This document shows positions 36,196 to 45,307 of a stretch of DNA of 64,000 nt, in pieces. The stretch lies in NCBI GenBank assembly GCA_963721725.1, contig CAVRLX010000009.1, positions 558,001 to 622,000 of the forward strand, given 5' to 3'. This stretch comes from RI-153 sp963721725. Lineage in GTDB: Bacteria > Chloroflexota > Anaerolineae > Caldilineales > Caldilineaceae. Below the pieces are notes generated by a model that was given only the letters and a program-made list of their open reading frames with translations, was not told the origin of the DNA and did not search any database. The translations under genes and the position numbers were made by a program. Each line of letters starts with the position of its first letter. The stretch's first letter is position 1.

Positions 36196-38826
36196 TTAGT
36201 CTGCGGGTTGAACAAGATCGGGAAGCGTGCCCAGCCCCGCGCCCACCAAAATGGCGTTGACGCCAAAAATCGTCTGGGTTGGGTGTACCACAGGGTGCAA
36301 GAAAAGCCCTGCGCCGGCCCGCACCTGTAGGCGGCGGTCTATTTTTTCAATGCGCAGACCGGGCAGGGTTTTGAAATCAATTTGATAGCTCCCCGGCAAC
36401 AAATTCCAAAAGCGGAAATCGCCCAGGCCATCGCTAATGGCAATGCCCACCGTGCCGCCCTCGGCGTTGCGCAACAAGACGATTACGCCAGGGACGCCCA
36501 CGTTGCCGCCGATCCAGCCGGCCCCGGCAGGGCGCACAGTGAGTTGCACAGGATCGTGATCGCTGGCATGGACAAAACTGCCCGAATCGGGCGTGGCTGG
36601 GGTGGGAAAATCGGCGTTGATGTGTAGCGGATCAATGCGGGCAAAGGCCGCACGCATCCCGCGGCTGATCAGAACATGATCCAACACTTGGCTGGCCCCG
36701 TTGAAAATATAGGTGTAGCGCTCCAGCGCCGGCAACAGATCATAGGTGTGGATCAGCGCCGGACGCGTGCCTTGTTGTAATGCTCCCACTGGCTCGCTGC
36801 CATAGAAATCATTGAGATCGCCCAAGACAACCACATGCGCGGCTGCGTCCGCATCCAGCCGTGCTTGCACCAACGCCGCCACATGCTCGGCCTGGGCCAT
36901 GCGCCGCACACTGTTGACAGACTCGTCACCGCTTTTGCTCTTCCAATGGTTGCCGATGACGGTGAGCGGGTATGGTTCGTCCCAATCGCCCGTCACTTGC
37001 AGATCCACAACCAGCGGCGGGCGGTTAAAGAGCGGATACTCGCCGTCGGCACAGTTGCTCTCGGCATCGACAATCTCATAGTCACGCGTGGAACAGCCCT
37101 GTATCAGCACGGCGTCCACCACCTCGGTGCGGTCGCTGCGCGCCAGCAAGCCATTGGTCAGCGGAAACTCGGGGCTGCTGCTGTTCGGCCCAGCAATGGC
37201 AACGGCGGTATATTCCAATTCAAATTCGCTGGCAAGCAATGCGGCGAGATTCTCGACATCCGCGGGTGTACCCGCCTCTTGCAGCCCGATAATGGTACAG
37301 CCGTCCAGCCCTTCGGCAATGGCAAGGGCGCGGCGGCGCAGTTGCAGTTCATACTCGGCCTCATCGGGGTATTGCGCACTGCCGCGGCCCAGCCCAAAAA
37401 GGTTAAAGGTACACACGCCAAATTCATCGGCGGCGAGGCTACTGGGCCGATCTTGTACGGCGCTGCGCGGCTGCACGCGAACCGGTTGCCCTGGCAGCAG
37501 CCCCAGTTGATATTTGCCAAAAGTGTAGTCCACCACGGCCAACAGCGGCTGTGCGGGATCGTCGCTGCCCACCACAACTTCATCACCCCAGGCCGTGTCG
37601 GGCAGATCCGCGCCAGCCAGGTTGCTGATGAAGATCAAGGCAGCGCTATCGCCTGCCTCGGCCTGGAAGACACGTCCACCGGGCAAATAGGGCAGCAGTT
37701 CGGTGGCAACGACACCGATCTCCACGTCGCCACTTTCAAAGCGCTTGGTCGGTCCCTGCACCGTGGCCGTGAACGGTTCCAGCACCACCACCATCCCCTC
37801 TAGCGCCTCCAACAGGCTTTCGGGATCAGTGTTCAACTGCGGCAGTGAGGCCAACGTGGGCGAAAGGGCCGTGGACGCACACAGATCGGAGCGTTCCACA
37901 AGGCCGCGGCTGAGTTCTGTTTTGGCGTAAAATTCCGCAACCAGCCCCTGGCGCACACGCACACACGCGCCCACATCCACAACAGGCAGATCATAGGTAT
38001 AGACATAGACGCCGTCACTGGTGAGCGGGTCATCGTCGCCCACAGGATCTTGCAAGAAGAATCCCGCCGCACCCACAGCGCTAACTACGCCCACGGTGTC
38101 CACAAGTTCGCCGTCCAGCGGGCTGGCGCTGGCGTTGCCTTGAATGGCATAGATGGGGGTCAATTCAATGGGCGTGGGTGGCGCGTCCACGGCCACGACA
38201 ATATCGGCCAGTGTGCGCGGGATCAGCCGATAGCTGCCAAAGGCATGATCGACAATACCTGTCAGCGAAGTCACGGCCACACCCGGCTCGGCGGCGTAGA
38301 AAACGCCCTTGTCATCCACCAACAGGCTGCCGCTGCCATCCTCGACGCGCCATTCGTTGTACTGGTTGAGCGGCGTGGTGATGGTAAGATCGCGCAATTG
38401 CACCAACACGCCCTCCCAGCGTTCATCTGCGACAGCGGCGGCGGAAAGGGATTGTGGCACGGGCAAGGCGTTGCCGCGCGAAAGGATCTCCACGCGAGTG
38501 GGTTCGATCTCGGTGAGATCGTAATATTCCGTAATCGAGCCGATCAGGCGTACCGCATCGCCCACGCTTGCGCCGTGGCCGCGGCGATAGGCTGCAAGGC
38601 CGCTCCACGCGCCACCAATCGGATCTTGCACGAAGAAGAGATCGCCATAGACGCCGGTGACAATGCCTTCGACGGTGACAATCTGCCCCACAAAAGCGGA
38701 ATCATCGCCATTGCTGATCTGACTTTGGATGGTCGAAATCGGCGTGACGGCCTCTTGAGCCAGGGTGGGGTGGGGTGTGCCGATCAAAAAAAGCAGCGCC
38801 AGACTGATGAGGACAATCGATCGCAT
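36196..38826 (-). CDS. Exported endonuclease/exonuclease/phosphatase-family protein
   Basis: About 876 residues. ATG 38826 gives a signal peptide (MRSIVLISLALLFLIGTPHP, cleavage after TLAQ); a TTG eight codons upstream is possible. Residues 40-400 hold OB-like modules (FVGQIVTVEGIVTGVYGDLF, repeated as VDTVGVVSAVGAAGFFLQDP). The nuclease/phosphatase domain follows: GVCTFNLFGLGRGSAQYPD, GLQEAG with catalytic Glu, VIGNHWKSKSGD with His/Lys, VVLGDLNDFYGSEPVGAL with Asp/Asn and HASDHDPVQLTV with the Asp-His pair. A Cna/SdrD-like beta domain ends the protein (GVPGVIVLLRNAEGGTVGIA). Resembles extracellular nucleases such as ExeM/NucH. Probably digests external DNA. Confidence 0.88.
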   Translation of the reverse strand: MRSIVLISLALLFLIGTPHPTLAQEAVTPISTIQSQISNGDDSAFVGQIVTVEGIVTGVYGDLFFVQDPIGGAWSGLAAYRRGHGASVGDAVRLIGSITEYYDLTEIEPTRVEILSRGNALPVPQSLSAAAVADERWEGVLVQLRDLTITTPLNQYNEWRVEDGSGSLLVDDKGVFYAAEPGVAVTSLTGIVDHAFGSYRLIPRTLADIVVAVDAPPTPIELTPIYAIQGNASASPLDGELVDTVGVVSAVGAAGFFLQDPVGDDDPLTSDGVYVYTYDLPVVDVGACVRVRQGLVAEFYAKTELSRGLVERSDLCASTALSPTLASLPQLNTDPESLLEALEGMVVVLEPFTATVQGPTKRFESGDVEIGVVATELLPYLPGGRVFQAEAGDSAALIFISNLAGADLPDTAWGDEVVVGSDDPAQPLLAVVDYTFGKYQLGLLPGQPVRVQPRSAVQDRPSSLAADEFGVCTFNLFGLGRGSAQYPDEAEYELQLRRRALAIAEGLDGCTIIGLQEAGTPADVENLAALLASEFELEYTAVAIAGPNSSSPEFPLTNGLLARSDRTEVVDAVLIQGCSTRDYEIVDAESNCADGEYPLFNRPPLVVDLQVTGDWDEPYPLTVIGNHWKSKSGDESVNSVRRMAQAEHVAALVQARLDADAAAHVVVLGDLNDFYGSEPVGALQQGTRPALIHTYDLLPALERYTYIFNGASQVLDHVLISRGMRAAFARIDPLHINADFPTPATPDSGSFVHASDHDPVQLTVRPAGAGWIGGNVGVPGVIVLLRNAEGGTVGIAISDGLGDFRFWNLLPGSYQIDFKTLPGLRIEKIDRRLQVRAGAGLFLHPVVHPTQTIFGVNAILVGAGLGTLPDLVQPAD

Positions 38827-38957
38827 ATGGGTTGCCGAAATCTGTGTCAACTTGAAAAAAATGTGGCGTTTATCATAGCACAGCAGGATGAGTGGACAAA
38901 GCTTTGCGGGAAGTTGGGGTGAAATTCAGATGATCTCGGCAAGAAAGGCCACCAACT

Positions 38958-39333
38958 ATGAACAAGAAGAGTACAACAAAGTTTAAAGTTCACTCAGAAC
39001 AATCGTTGCCACAGGGCGATACAGATTGGGCGCGCGTGGATGCGCTTGACCCTGCCCAGGCAGAAAAAGCAGCGTTATCCGATCCCGATGCCCAACCCAC
39101 TTCACCGGAAATGCTGGCGCGTTTTCAGCGCGTGATTGACGTAAAATCTGTGTGTGAGAATCTGGCCCTGAGCCAGGAAGAGTTTGCCGATACGTTTCAT
39201 CTTTCGCTGGCGACTGTACAAGCATGGGAACAGCGGAAACAACAACCAGATCCGGTTGCGCGTGCTACTACTCCAGGTGATTGCCCGCCAGCCCGATGCC
39301 GTGAAAAAGGCGCTGGCTCAAATTCAAGTGTAA
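38958..39333 (+). CDS. XRE-family helix-turn-helix protein (antitoxin-like), one frameshift
   Basis: Starts MNKKSTTKFKVHSEQSLPQG at 38958. The first half is acidic and unstructured (DALDPAQAEKAALSDPDAQP). The HTH is near residues 65-95: SVCENLALSQEEFADTFHLS and LATVQAWEQRKQQPDPVAR. An indel near 39262 moves the end to LLLQVIARQPDAVKKALAQI, with stop 39331-39333. Layout matches antitoxins of NadS/HigA type, which carry a short N-terminal region and C-terminal HTH. No toxin gene is found next to it in either direction, so it may be an orphan or a regulator of the neighbouring transporter. Confidence 0.65.
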
Positions 39334-39337
39334 ATCT

Positions 39338-39365
39338 TTTTGATTGGAGCCTCTCACGCTATAAT
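39338..39365 (+). promoter_or_regulatory. Probable promoter for the Liv-type transporter
   Basis: TTTTGA (39338-39343), 16-base spacer, perfect TATAAT (39360-39365). It overlaps the first 9 codons of an upstream possible TTG start, and so favours the downstream start at 39415. Confidence 0.5.
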
Positions 39366-39414
39366 AGCCTGCACCTTTCTATTGATTCCCCCCGCCACCA
39401 CTGGAAAGCCTGCC

Positions 39415-40359
39415 TTGTCCACTGCACAGTTGATCGACTCGTTGCTCCGCTCGGCCCAGGTTGGCAGCCTCTACGCCCTCATGGCGATTGGGCTGACCCT
39501 GACCTTCGCCGTGATCCGCTTGCCCAACTTTGCCCACGCCGAGTTGATCAGCGTGGGCGGCTATGTGGCGCTGACCGTTTCTATGCTGATCACGCGCAAC
39601 CCGATTTTGATCATGAGCGCGGCCTTTCTCGTCTCCGCGCTCATCGCCGTCGTCGCCAATCGCATCGTCTATAAACCGCTGACTCGGCGCAAATCGTCTA
39701 TGTACACGCTGATTCTGGCCTCGTTTGCCGTGGGGCTGATCCTGCGCTACATGCTCTTTTTGCTGGCAGATCGCTACGATCTCTTTGACAAACGCATTCA
39801 GATCCCGCTGGTCGTGTGGGTGCAGACCGAGTGGATCACCCTCACCAACATCTTCTTTTGGGTCGTTCCCACCAGCATTGCCCTTGTGATTGCGCTGAGC
39901 CTGCTCCTTAACCTGACGCCACTGGGCCGTGAGATGCGCGCCCTGGCCGATAATTTCATGCTGGCGCGGGTGATCGGCATCCCCGTGGATCGGGTGCATG
40001 ATCTGACTTGGGTGCTGGCTGGGGGACTAGCGGGCGTGGCCGGGGCGCTCTGGGGGATCTATACGCTTGTCAACCCGCTGGTGGGCTGGCTGGCGATCCT
40101 CTCGGTCTTCGCCGCCACGGTCCTCGGCGGCATGACCAGTTTTCCGGGCACGATTTTGGGGGCCTATCTCGTGGCCTTCTCGGAAAATACTGTGATGCAG
40201 GCCCTCAACGCCACGATTGGGCTGGATTTTAGTTTCAAGCCCGCCATTCCCTTTTTGATCATCGTGGCTGTGCTGCTCTTCCGCCCGCAAGGACTGACCG
40301 ATTTCAGCGCCGATCTGCGCCGCCTCTATCCCCGCCGGAGGCGCGCCTATGCAGATTGA
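39415..40359 (+). CDS. livH: Branched-chain amino acid-type ABC transporter permease LivH
   Basis: Inner-membrane permease. TTG 39415 is preferred as start (GGAAAG upstream; promoter immediately before); the frame is open from 39340. N-terminus LSTAQLIDSLLRSAQVGSLY, then the typical LMAIGLTLTFAVIRLPNFAH for this family, with the early motif G(S)LYALMAIGLTL. About eight helices, e.g. LISVGGYVALTVSMLITRNP, ILASFAVGLILRYMLFLL, IALVIALSLLLNLTPLGREM. The loop REMRALADNFMLARVIGIPV is the coupling helix that meets the ATPase. 315 residues. Overlaps LivM by 11 bases, so one operon. Confidence 0.9.
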   Translation: MSTAQLIDSLLRSAQVGSLYALMAIGLTLTFAVIRLPNFAHAELISVGGYVALTVSMLITRNPILIMSAAFLVSALIAVVANRIVYKPLTRRKSSMYTLILASFAVGLILRYMLFLLADRYDLFDKRIQIPLVVWVQTEWITLTNIFFWVVPTSIALVIALSLLLNLTPLGREMRALADNFMLARVIGIPVDRVHDLTWVLAGGLAGVAGALWGIYTLVNPLVGWLAILSVFAATVLGGMTSFPGTILGAYLVAFSENTVMQALNATIGLDFSFKPAIPFLIIVAVLLFRPQGLTDFSADLRRLYPRRRRAYAD

Positions 40360-41440
40360 TCTCGTCGCCACCACGATTGCACTGCTCACCTTTTTTGGCA
40401 TCTCGGCGCTGATGTCGTTAAGCCTCAATTTGGAATACGGGCTGGCGGGTATCCCCAACTTCGGCAAAGCGCTCTTCGTCTCGGTGGGCGCCTACACCGC
40501 CGGCTGGACCTATACGCGGTTGCTGCCGATCTTTGTGGGCGTGCCGGGCATTGATCCGTGTAACGCCACCACGCTAAGCCAAGCCGTTCAACTGCGCAGC
40601 GAGATTCTGCGCACGCTGCCCGTGGTGGCCCTGGGCAACTTCTTTTTGACGTTGCTCGTGGCGGCCCTCATCGGCGGCGTTGTGGGCTGGCTGGCCTCAT
40701 ACCCGGCCCTGCGCTTGAAAGAAGAGTGGTATCTAGCCCTGGTACTGCTCGTGGGCAGCGAGATCATCCGCATCATCGTGCGCGGCTATCCGCCGCTGAT
40801 CTGCGCCCACAACGGCCTTTCCGGCATCGCGCAGCCGTTCGCCTGGGTCAGCACGCTCACCGGCAACCCGCGCATTGCCGCCATCTGCTTTTTGATACTC
40901 GTGCTGCTGCTGGTGGCGCTGGTCTATGGGTATGCCGAGCGGCTGGTGCGTTCGCCCTACGGTCGGCTGCTCAAAGCCGTGCGCGAGAACGACGCCGTGG
41001 CCCAAAGCCTGGGCAAAAACGTGCCGCGCATCCGCGCCGCCGTGATGTTTGTTGGCTCGGCGATTGCCGCGATTGCCGGCGTGCTTTTCGCCGTCAACCT
41101 GGGCTTTGTCAACACCAATGACTATGCCGTCGCCCTCACGTTGGACATCTGGGTGATGGTGGTGCTGGGCGGCGTGGGCAACAACCGCGGCGCGCTGCTG
41201 GGCGCGCTCATCGTCACCGTGCTGGACCGGGTCACCGCGATTAGCGCCATTCAACTAGACATGCTCGGCTCGCAGTTCGAGTTCAACTACGTGCGCTTTA
41301 TTCTCTTCGGCATTATTTTGCTGATCATGTTGCGCTATCGGCCCCAGGGGTTGCTCCCCGAACCAGCGCGCACCACCCAAGCGCACACCGCGCTCGTCAG
41401 CCGAATAGAATGCGGATTGAACCAATCGCGCAGATACTAG
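40349..41440 (+). CDS. livM: Branched-chain amino acid-type ABC transporter permease LivM
   Basis: 363 residues from ATG 40349, inside the end of livH. N-terminus MQIDLVATTIALLTFFGISA, then LMSLSLNLEYGLAGIPNFGK, the LivM motif for substrate channel helices. Coupling-helix block SPYGRLLKAVRENDAVAQSL followed by KNVPRIRAAVMFVGSAIAAI; final helices VVLGGVGNNRGALLGALIV and VRFILFGIILLIMLRYRPQG. Partner of LivH; ATPase LivG starts 57 bases downstream. A 3-4 residue longer periplasmic insert (PLICAHNGLSGIAQPFAWVS) is present. Confidence 0.9.
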   Translation: MQIDLVATTIALLTFFGISALMSLSLNLEYGLAGIPNFGKALFVSVGAYTAGWTYTRLLPIFVGVPGIDPCNATTLSQAVQLRSEILRTLPVVALGNFFLTLLVAALIGGVVGWLASYPALRLKEEWYLALVLLVGSEIIRIIVRGYPPLICAHNGLSGIAQPFAWVSTLTGNPRIAAICFLILVLLLVALVYGYAERLVRSPYGRLLKAVRENDAVAQSLGKNVPRIRAAVMFVGSAIAAIAGVLFAVNLGFVNTNDYAVALTLDIWVMVVLGGVGNNRGALLGALIVTVLDRVTAISAIQLDMLGSQFEFNYVRFILFGIILLIMLRYRPQGLLPEPARTTQAHTALVSRIECGLNQSRRY

Positions 41441-41496
41441 GGTAAAATACTGAACACGCTGACGCAGCGTAGAGCCGATAGGCAACTTCACCGTGG

Positions 41497-42258
41497 ATGA
41501 CACAGTCAATGCTGAAAATTGAAACTCTCGCCAAAGCCTTTGGCAAACTCCAGGCGGTCAACGGCGTTTCGCTGCGCGTAGAGCCAGGGCAGATCGTCGG
41601 TCTCATCGGCCCCAACGGCAGCGGCAAATCGACGCTGCTCAACCTCATCGCCGGCACGCTCCAGCCCGACAGTGGACGCATTCACTTTGAAAATCACGAC
41701 CTCACCCATGCCAGCGCCGACGCTGTCTTTCGCCACGGCATCGCCCGCTCGTATCAAGATCCGGCCCTCTTCACGCGCATGACCGTGCTGGACAACACCC
41801 TGCTCCCCGCCACCGGGCAGCGCGGCGAACGCGCCCGCTTTGCCCCTTTTCATGGCGTGTGGCGTGAACAAGAAAAGACATTGGCGCAACGGGCGGGCGG
41901 CATTTTGGACAAACTGCTCCTGCGCCGTCTCAGCGATACCCGCGCCTCGGATCTCTCTGGCGGGCAGATGAAACTGTTGGAACTGGGGCGCAGTCTCATG
42001 GGCGAGCCTCGCCTCATGTTGCTTGATGAACCCACGGCGGGCGTTGCCCCCAAACTGGCCTACACCATCTTTGAAGAGATCGCCGATCTGCGCCAACAGC
42101 AGGGCATCGCCTTTCTGATCGTGGAACACCGGCTGGAAATTCTCTTTGATTTTGTAGACTGGCTCTATGTGATGCACATGGGTGAAGTTGTGGCCGAGGG
42201 CAAGCCCGCCACCATCGTGGCGAATCCAACCGTGCGCGAGATCTATTTCGGAGAATAG
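41497..42258 (+). CDS. livG: ABC transporter ATPase LivG
   Basis: 253 residues from ATG 41497. Walker A GLIGPNGSGKSTLLNLIAGT, Q-loop region RSYQDPALFTRMTVLDN, ABC signature ASDLSGGQMKLLELGRSLMG, Walker B LMLLDEPTAGVAPKL, switch His in FLIVEHRLEILFDFVDWL. End matches LivG (GEVVAEGKPATIVANPTVRE). Powers the LivHM channel. The second ATPase LivF and a periplasmic binding protein, both usual in this system, are not in the window. Confidence 0.92.
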   Translation: MTQSMLKIETLAKAFGKLQAVNGVSLRVEPGQIVGLIGPNGSGKSTLLNLIAGTLQPDSGRIHFENHDLTHASADAVFRHGIARSYQDPALFTRMTVLDNTLLPATGQRGERARFAPFHGVWREQEKTLAQRAGGILDKLLLRRLSDTRASDLSGGQMKLLELGRSLMGEPRLMLLDEPTAGVAPKLAYTIFEEIADLRQQQGIAFLIVEHRLEILFDFVDWLYVMHMGEVVAEGKPATIVANPTVREIYFGE

Positions 42259-42268
42259 AGGGAGCAAA

Positions 42269-42478
42269 ATGCCCATCAAAACATTTGACTCTGTCGCCCA
42301 ACTGGGACGAGCCTTTGACAGCGAAGTCTTTCGCTCAATTAACGACGACACCCTTTTTGTCTATGATACACGTGAGCATTCTTGGTATCGCTATCGCTGG
42401 ACCCGCGGCCAGCGCGAGGTGAAATTCGTCGAACAACATGCCGGCGCGCTGCCCATTGTCACTCAGATTTACCCATAA
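42269..42478 (+). CDS. Small hypothetical protein (69 aa)
   Basis: ATG 42269 after GAGGGAG. Reads MPIKTFDSVAQLGRAFDSEV, then FRSINDDTLFVYDTREHSWY, and RYRWTRGQREVKFVEQHAGA. Compact, with a Trp/Tyr-rich hydrophobic end; no signal or membrane segment. It sits between livG and the amidase with 10- and 21-base gaps, so it belongs to that operon. No family recognised. Confidence 0.65.
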   Translation: MPIKTFDSVAQLGRAFDSEVFRSINDDTLFVYDTREHSWYRYRWTRGQREVKFVEQHAGALPIVTQIYP

Positions 42479-42499
42479 CCCTATGCATAGGAGTTTGCT

Positions 42500-43932
42500 G
42501 TGTCTGCCCAAGAACTCTGCTTTATGACCGCGGTCGAGTTGACTGCCCGCCTTCGCGCCCGTGATCTTTCTGCGCTTGAGGTGATGCAAGCTCATCTTGA
42601 TCAGATCGAGCGCGTCAACCCACAGGTCAATGCCGTGGTCACCTATTTGCCCGAAAAAGCGCTGGCCGGGGCCAAAGCTGCCGATGCTGCGCTGGCCCGC
42701 GGTGATGCCGTGGGCGCGCTGCACGGCCTGCCTATGCTCCACAAAGACACCATCGAGACGAAAGGCATCCGCACCACCTTTGGCTCGCCTATTTTTCGGG
42801 AGTTTGTGCCGGATTTCAGCGACCTGATTGTGGAACGCACCCATGCCGCCGGGGCGATTCCCGTGGGCAAGACTAATGCGCCCGAATTCGGCGCCGGATC
42901 ACAGACCTTTAATCAAGTCTTTGGGGCCACGCGCAACCCCTATGACCTTTCCAAAACCTGTGGCGGCAGCAGTGGCGGCACAGCCGTGGCGCTGGCCTGT
43001 GGCATGCACCCCATCGCCGACGGCAGCGACATGGGCGGCTCGCTGCGCAACCCGGCCAACTTTTGCAATGTGGTGGGCTTTCGCCCCTCGCCAGGCCGCG
43101 TGCCCGTCTGTCCCAGCGGATCGGCGTGGTCGGGGATGTCGCTGCAAGGGCCAATGGCGCGCACCGTCGAGGACGTGGCGCTGATGATGAGTGTGATGGC
43201 TGGCCCCGATGCGCGTTCGCCCATTGGCATCCGCGAAGCCGGGCAGCCTCTTCGCCCAATCGCTGGATCGTGATTTCAGCGGCGTGCGTGTGGCCTACAG
43301 CGCCGATCTGGGCGAGCTGCCCGTTGACCCGCGTGTGTCGGCGGTGATTGAGGCGCAGTTGCCCCACTTCACCGATTTGGGCTGTGTTGTGGATGCCGCC
43401 TCGCCCGATTTCAGTGATGCCGATGAGATTTTCAAAGTGTGGCGGGCCGTGGAATTTCACGCCGCCTATGCCCCGCTACTGGAAACGCAGCGCGACTCAG
43501 ATCAAAGATACCGTGATCTGGAACATTGAAGCGGGCGCACGCATCACAGGACCGCAGATCGCCCGCGCCGAGCAGCAGCGCACCCAGCTCTATCACCGCC
43601 TGCGCCAGTTTATGCAAACCTACGAATTTTTGATCCTGCCCGTGAGCCAGGTTCCGCCCTTCCCCGTGGATCAGCCCTACGTCACGGAAATTGACACAGC
43701 ATCCGGTCCTGTCGAGATGGAAACTTACATCGACTGGATGAAATCGTGCTATTACATCACCGTCACCGGCCACCCGGCCATCTCCGTTCCGTGTGGCTTC
43801 ACGCCGGAAGGGTTGCCTGTGGGCGTGCAGATCGTCGGTCGCCATCAAGACGATTTCGGCGTGCTGCAACTGGCCTATGCCTTCCAACAGGCCACGCAAA
43901 CATGGAAGCAGCGTCCCGCGCTGGTGCGGTGA
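42500..43932 (+). CDS. Amidase (amidase signature family), two frameshifts
   Basis: Start ATG 42500 (MSAQELCFMTAVELTARLRA). Catalytic triad: Lys in LPMLHKDTIETKGIRTT, cis-Ser in KTCGGSSGGTAVALACGMHP, nucleophile Ser in SDMGGSLRNPANFCNVVGFR. Indels near 43240 and 43495 break the frame; the middle reads VRVAYSADLGELPVDPRVSA and the end YYITVTGHPAISVPCGFTPE with GLPVGVQIVGRHQDDFG. About 478 residues. Its position after the Liv genes suggests that the importer brings in an amide that this enzyme hydrolyses (inference). No Tat or signal peptide, so cytoplasmic, unlike the exported relative at 22505. Confidence 0.87.
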
Positions 43933-44006
43933 GGCTAGCGTACTTTACCCAATCTTTACTCCTTACTCTTTATGTTGACTGATCTCCTACCCTCGAAGGA
44001 CACAAA

Positions 44007-44810
44007 ATGATTTCTGTTGTTGCAGTTGATCTGGACGAAACCATTGTGCGCAGTGATGGCACAATTTCTGAGCGCACGTTAGAGGCACTGTTGGGCTGGG
44101 AAGCCGCCGGTAACCGCGTCGTCATCGCCACGGGTCGACCACCGCGCATGACGCGTAAAATCTCCCAACGTCTACATCACCTGCCGTTGATCTCCTATAA
44201 CGGCTCGATTATCCACCACGGCGAGGCGGTGCTCTACGAAAACTTCATCGGTCACGATGATACCTATGCCATTGTCGAGGCTATTCTCGCGGTTGCGCCC
44301 GATTGCCGCCTGGGCGTGGAAAGTGGCGACGTACTCTACATCAACCAGCCCTTTGATCGGCCCGGCGCACAGCATGTAGCGGATCTGCTCAGCGTGGCGC
44401 GCCGTCCGGCAGCCAAAGTCATTCTGTCGATGGAACAATATCAAACCGTCGCTGAATTGTTGCCCGAACTGCCCAAGTCGGCGCGGGTATTGCTCTCGGA
44501 GAAGTATAACCTGGCCCAGATCATGCCGCATGCGTCTTCCAAAGAGACGGCGTTGCGTCATCTGATGGAAACATGGGGGCTTTCGATGGCAAACGTGGCC
44601 GCTTTTGGCGACGATACCAACGATGTGGAAATGGTGCTGGCGGCTGGCCTCGGCGTGGCAATGGACAACGCCGTGCCCGAGGTCAAAGCTGTGGCAGATC
44701 GTATCACAGCCTCTAATGATGAGGATGGCGTGGCGCTGGTGATCGAGGAGATGCTGGGTGGGCTGAAGGTTGGGGATGCCGAATATGCGGCTCGGCCAGC
44801 CTGTCTATAA
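44007..44810 (+). CDS. HAD-family hydrolase, Cof type
   Basis: 267 residues. Motif I SVVAVDLDETIVRSDGTISE with catalytic Asps, motif II ATGRPPRMTRKI, conserved YNGSIIHHGEA in the Cof-type cap, motif III Lys in SSKETALRHLMETWGL and motif IV FGDDTNDVEMVLAAGLGV. End: VAMDNAVPEVKAVADRITAS. A phosphatase of the IIB subfamily, likely acting on a sugar phosphate or similar. Located after the amidase with 75 bases between; independent unit possible. Start at ATG 44007 follows AAGGACACAA. Confidence 0.9.
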   Translation: MISVVAVDLDETIVRSDGTISERTLEALLGWEAAGNRVVIATGRPPRMTRKISQRLHHLPLISYNGSIIHHGEAVLYENFIGHDDTYAIVEAILAVAPDCRLGVESGDVLYINQPFDRPGAQHVADLLSVARRPAAKVILSMEQYQTVAELLPELPKSARVLLSEKYNLAQIMPHASSKETALRHLMETWGLSMANVAAFGDDTNDVEMVLAAGLGVAMDNAVPEVKAVADRITASNDEDGVALVIEEMLGGLKVGDAEYAARPACL

Positions 44811-44841
44811 GCTTTCGAGCCGTGTCCATAGGGGGCAACAG

Positions 44842-44905
44842 AAGTGCTGGGGACTTCGCGCAGGGGAAGGAGGACGATTTCTTCCCCCTGAAGTCCCCGG
44901 CACTT
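44842..44905 (+). repeat. Two-armed GC-rich palindrome
   Basis: AAGTGCTGGGGACTT at 44842-44856 pairs with AAGTCCCCGGCACTT at 44891-44905, with one mismatch. Inside, CAGGGGAAG (44861-44869) pairs with CTTCCCCCTG at 44881-44890. It is followed by TTTCG. It stands 30 bases after the HAD gene and about 30 before the promoter at 44934. Probable terminator of the HAD gene. Confidence 0.7.
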
Positions 44906-44933
44906 TTCGACGATTCGCCCATTTTTCTTGCAA

Positions 44934-44962
44934 TTGACAGCTCTCCCGAATTTTCCTATACT
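44934..44962 (+). promoter_or_regulatory. Near-consensus sigma-70 promoter
   Basis: TTGACA (44934-44939), spacer of 17 bases, TATACT (44957-44962). On the plus strand, 345 bases ahead of the substrate-binding protein start. Confidence 0.7.
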
Positions 44963-45162
44963 ACCCTCCTCCCTTCACGAAGAAACGACCCGAATCCCAG
45001 GTCTATGTCAATCCACCCGTCTGATCTTGGCTGTGCCAAGTATTAATGTAGATTGAATCTAGGCTTAACCAGCCTCCGATAGCATGAGAAATACCCAAAA
45101 TCCGTTCTCCTCTCTCAATAGAGACGGGCGATTGTGGATTTGCTGGAATGTGCCCATTTCCC

Positions 45163-45249
45163 GTAACAATACAGGTGCGACGCACTCACCAGGAGGAGAA
45201 CGGTTGTGAAACGCGTGTGTGGCGAGTGCGTCGCACCTGTATCGTTATA
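45163..45249 (-). repeat. Palindromic dispersed element, copy C
   Basis: Reverse orientation of copy A. Arms AGGTGCGACGCACTCACC (45173-45190) and GGCGAGTGCGTCGCACCT (45221-45238). Read on the minus strand the centre is CACACACGCGTTTCACAACC. Lacks the extra TCTAGG seen between flank and arm in the other three copies, so its ends define the element most simply. About 60 bases before the SBP start. Confidence 0.88.
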
Positions 45250-45307
45250 ATTTCCCTATCTCGTATCCCCAACTGTTGTGTGGACCCTATTTCACAAGGA
45301 GATTGCA

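Larger units (their letters stand above)
44906..45307. other. Leader region upstream of the sugar transporter
   Basis: 400 bases with no gene. It holds the promoter at 44934, a short hairpin CTTGGC/GCCAAG near 45029-45043, and repeat copy C at 45163. If the promoter is used, the leader would be about 340 bases long, long enough to hold regulatory structure. No known riboswitch pattern is recognised. Confidence 0.5.

Noticed and set aside
36835..37803. 322-codon plus-strand frame
   Set aside because: Antisense shadow of the exported nuclease gene.
39340..39414. N-terminal extension of livH from a TTG at 39340
   Set aside because: It overlaps a TATAAT promoter and has no ribosome site; TTG 39415 is preferred.
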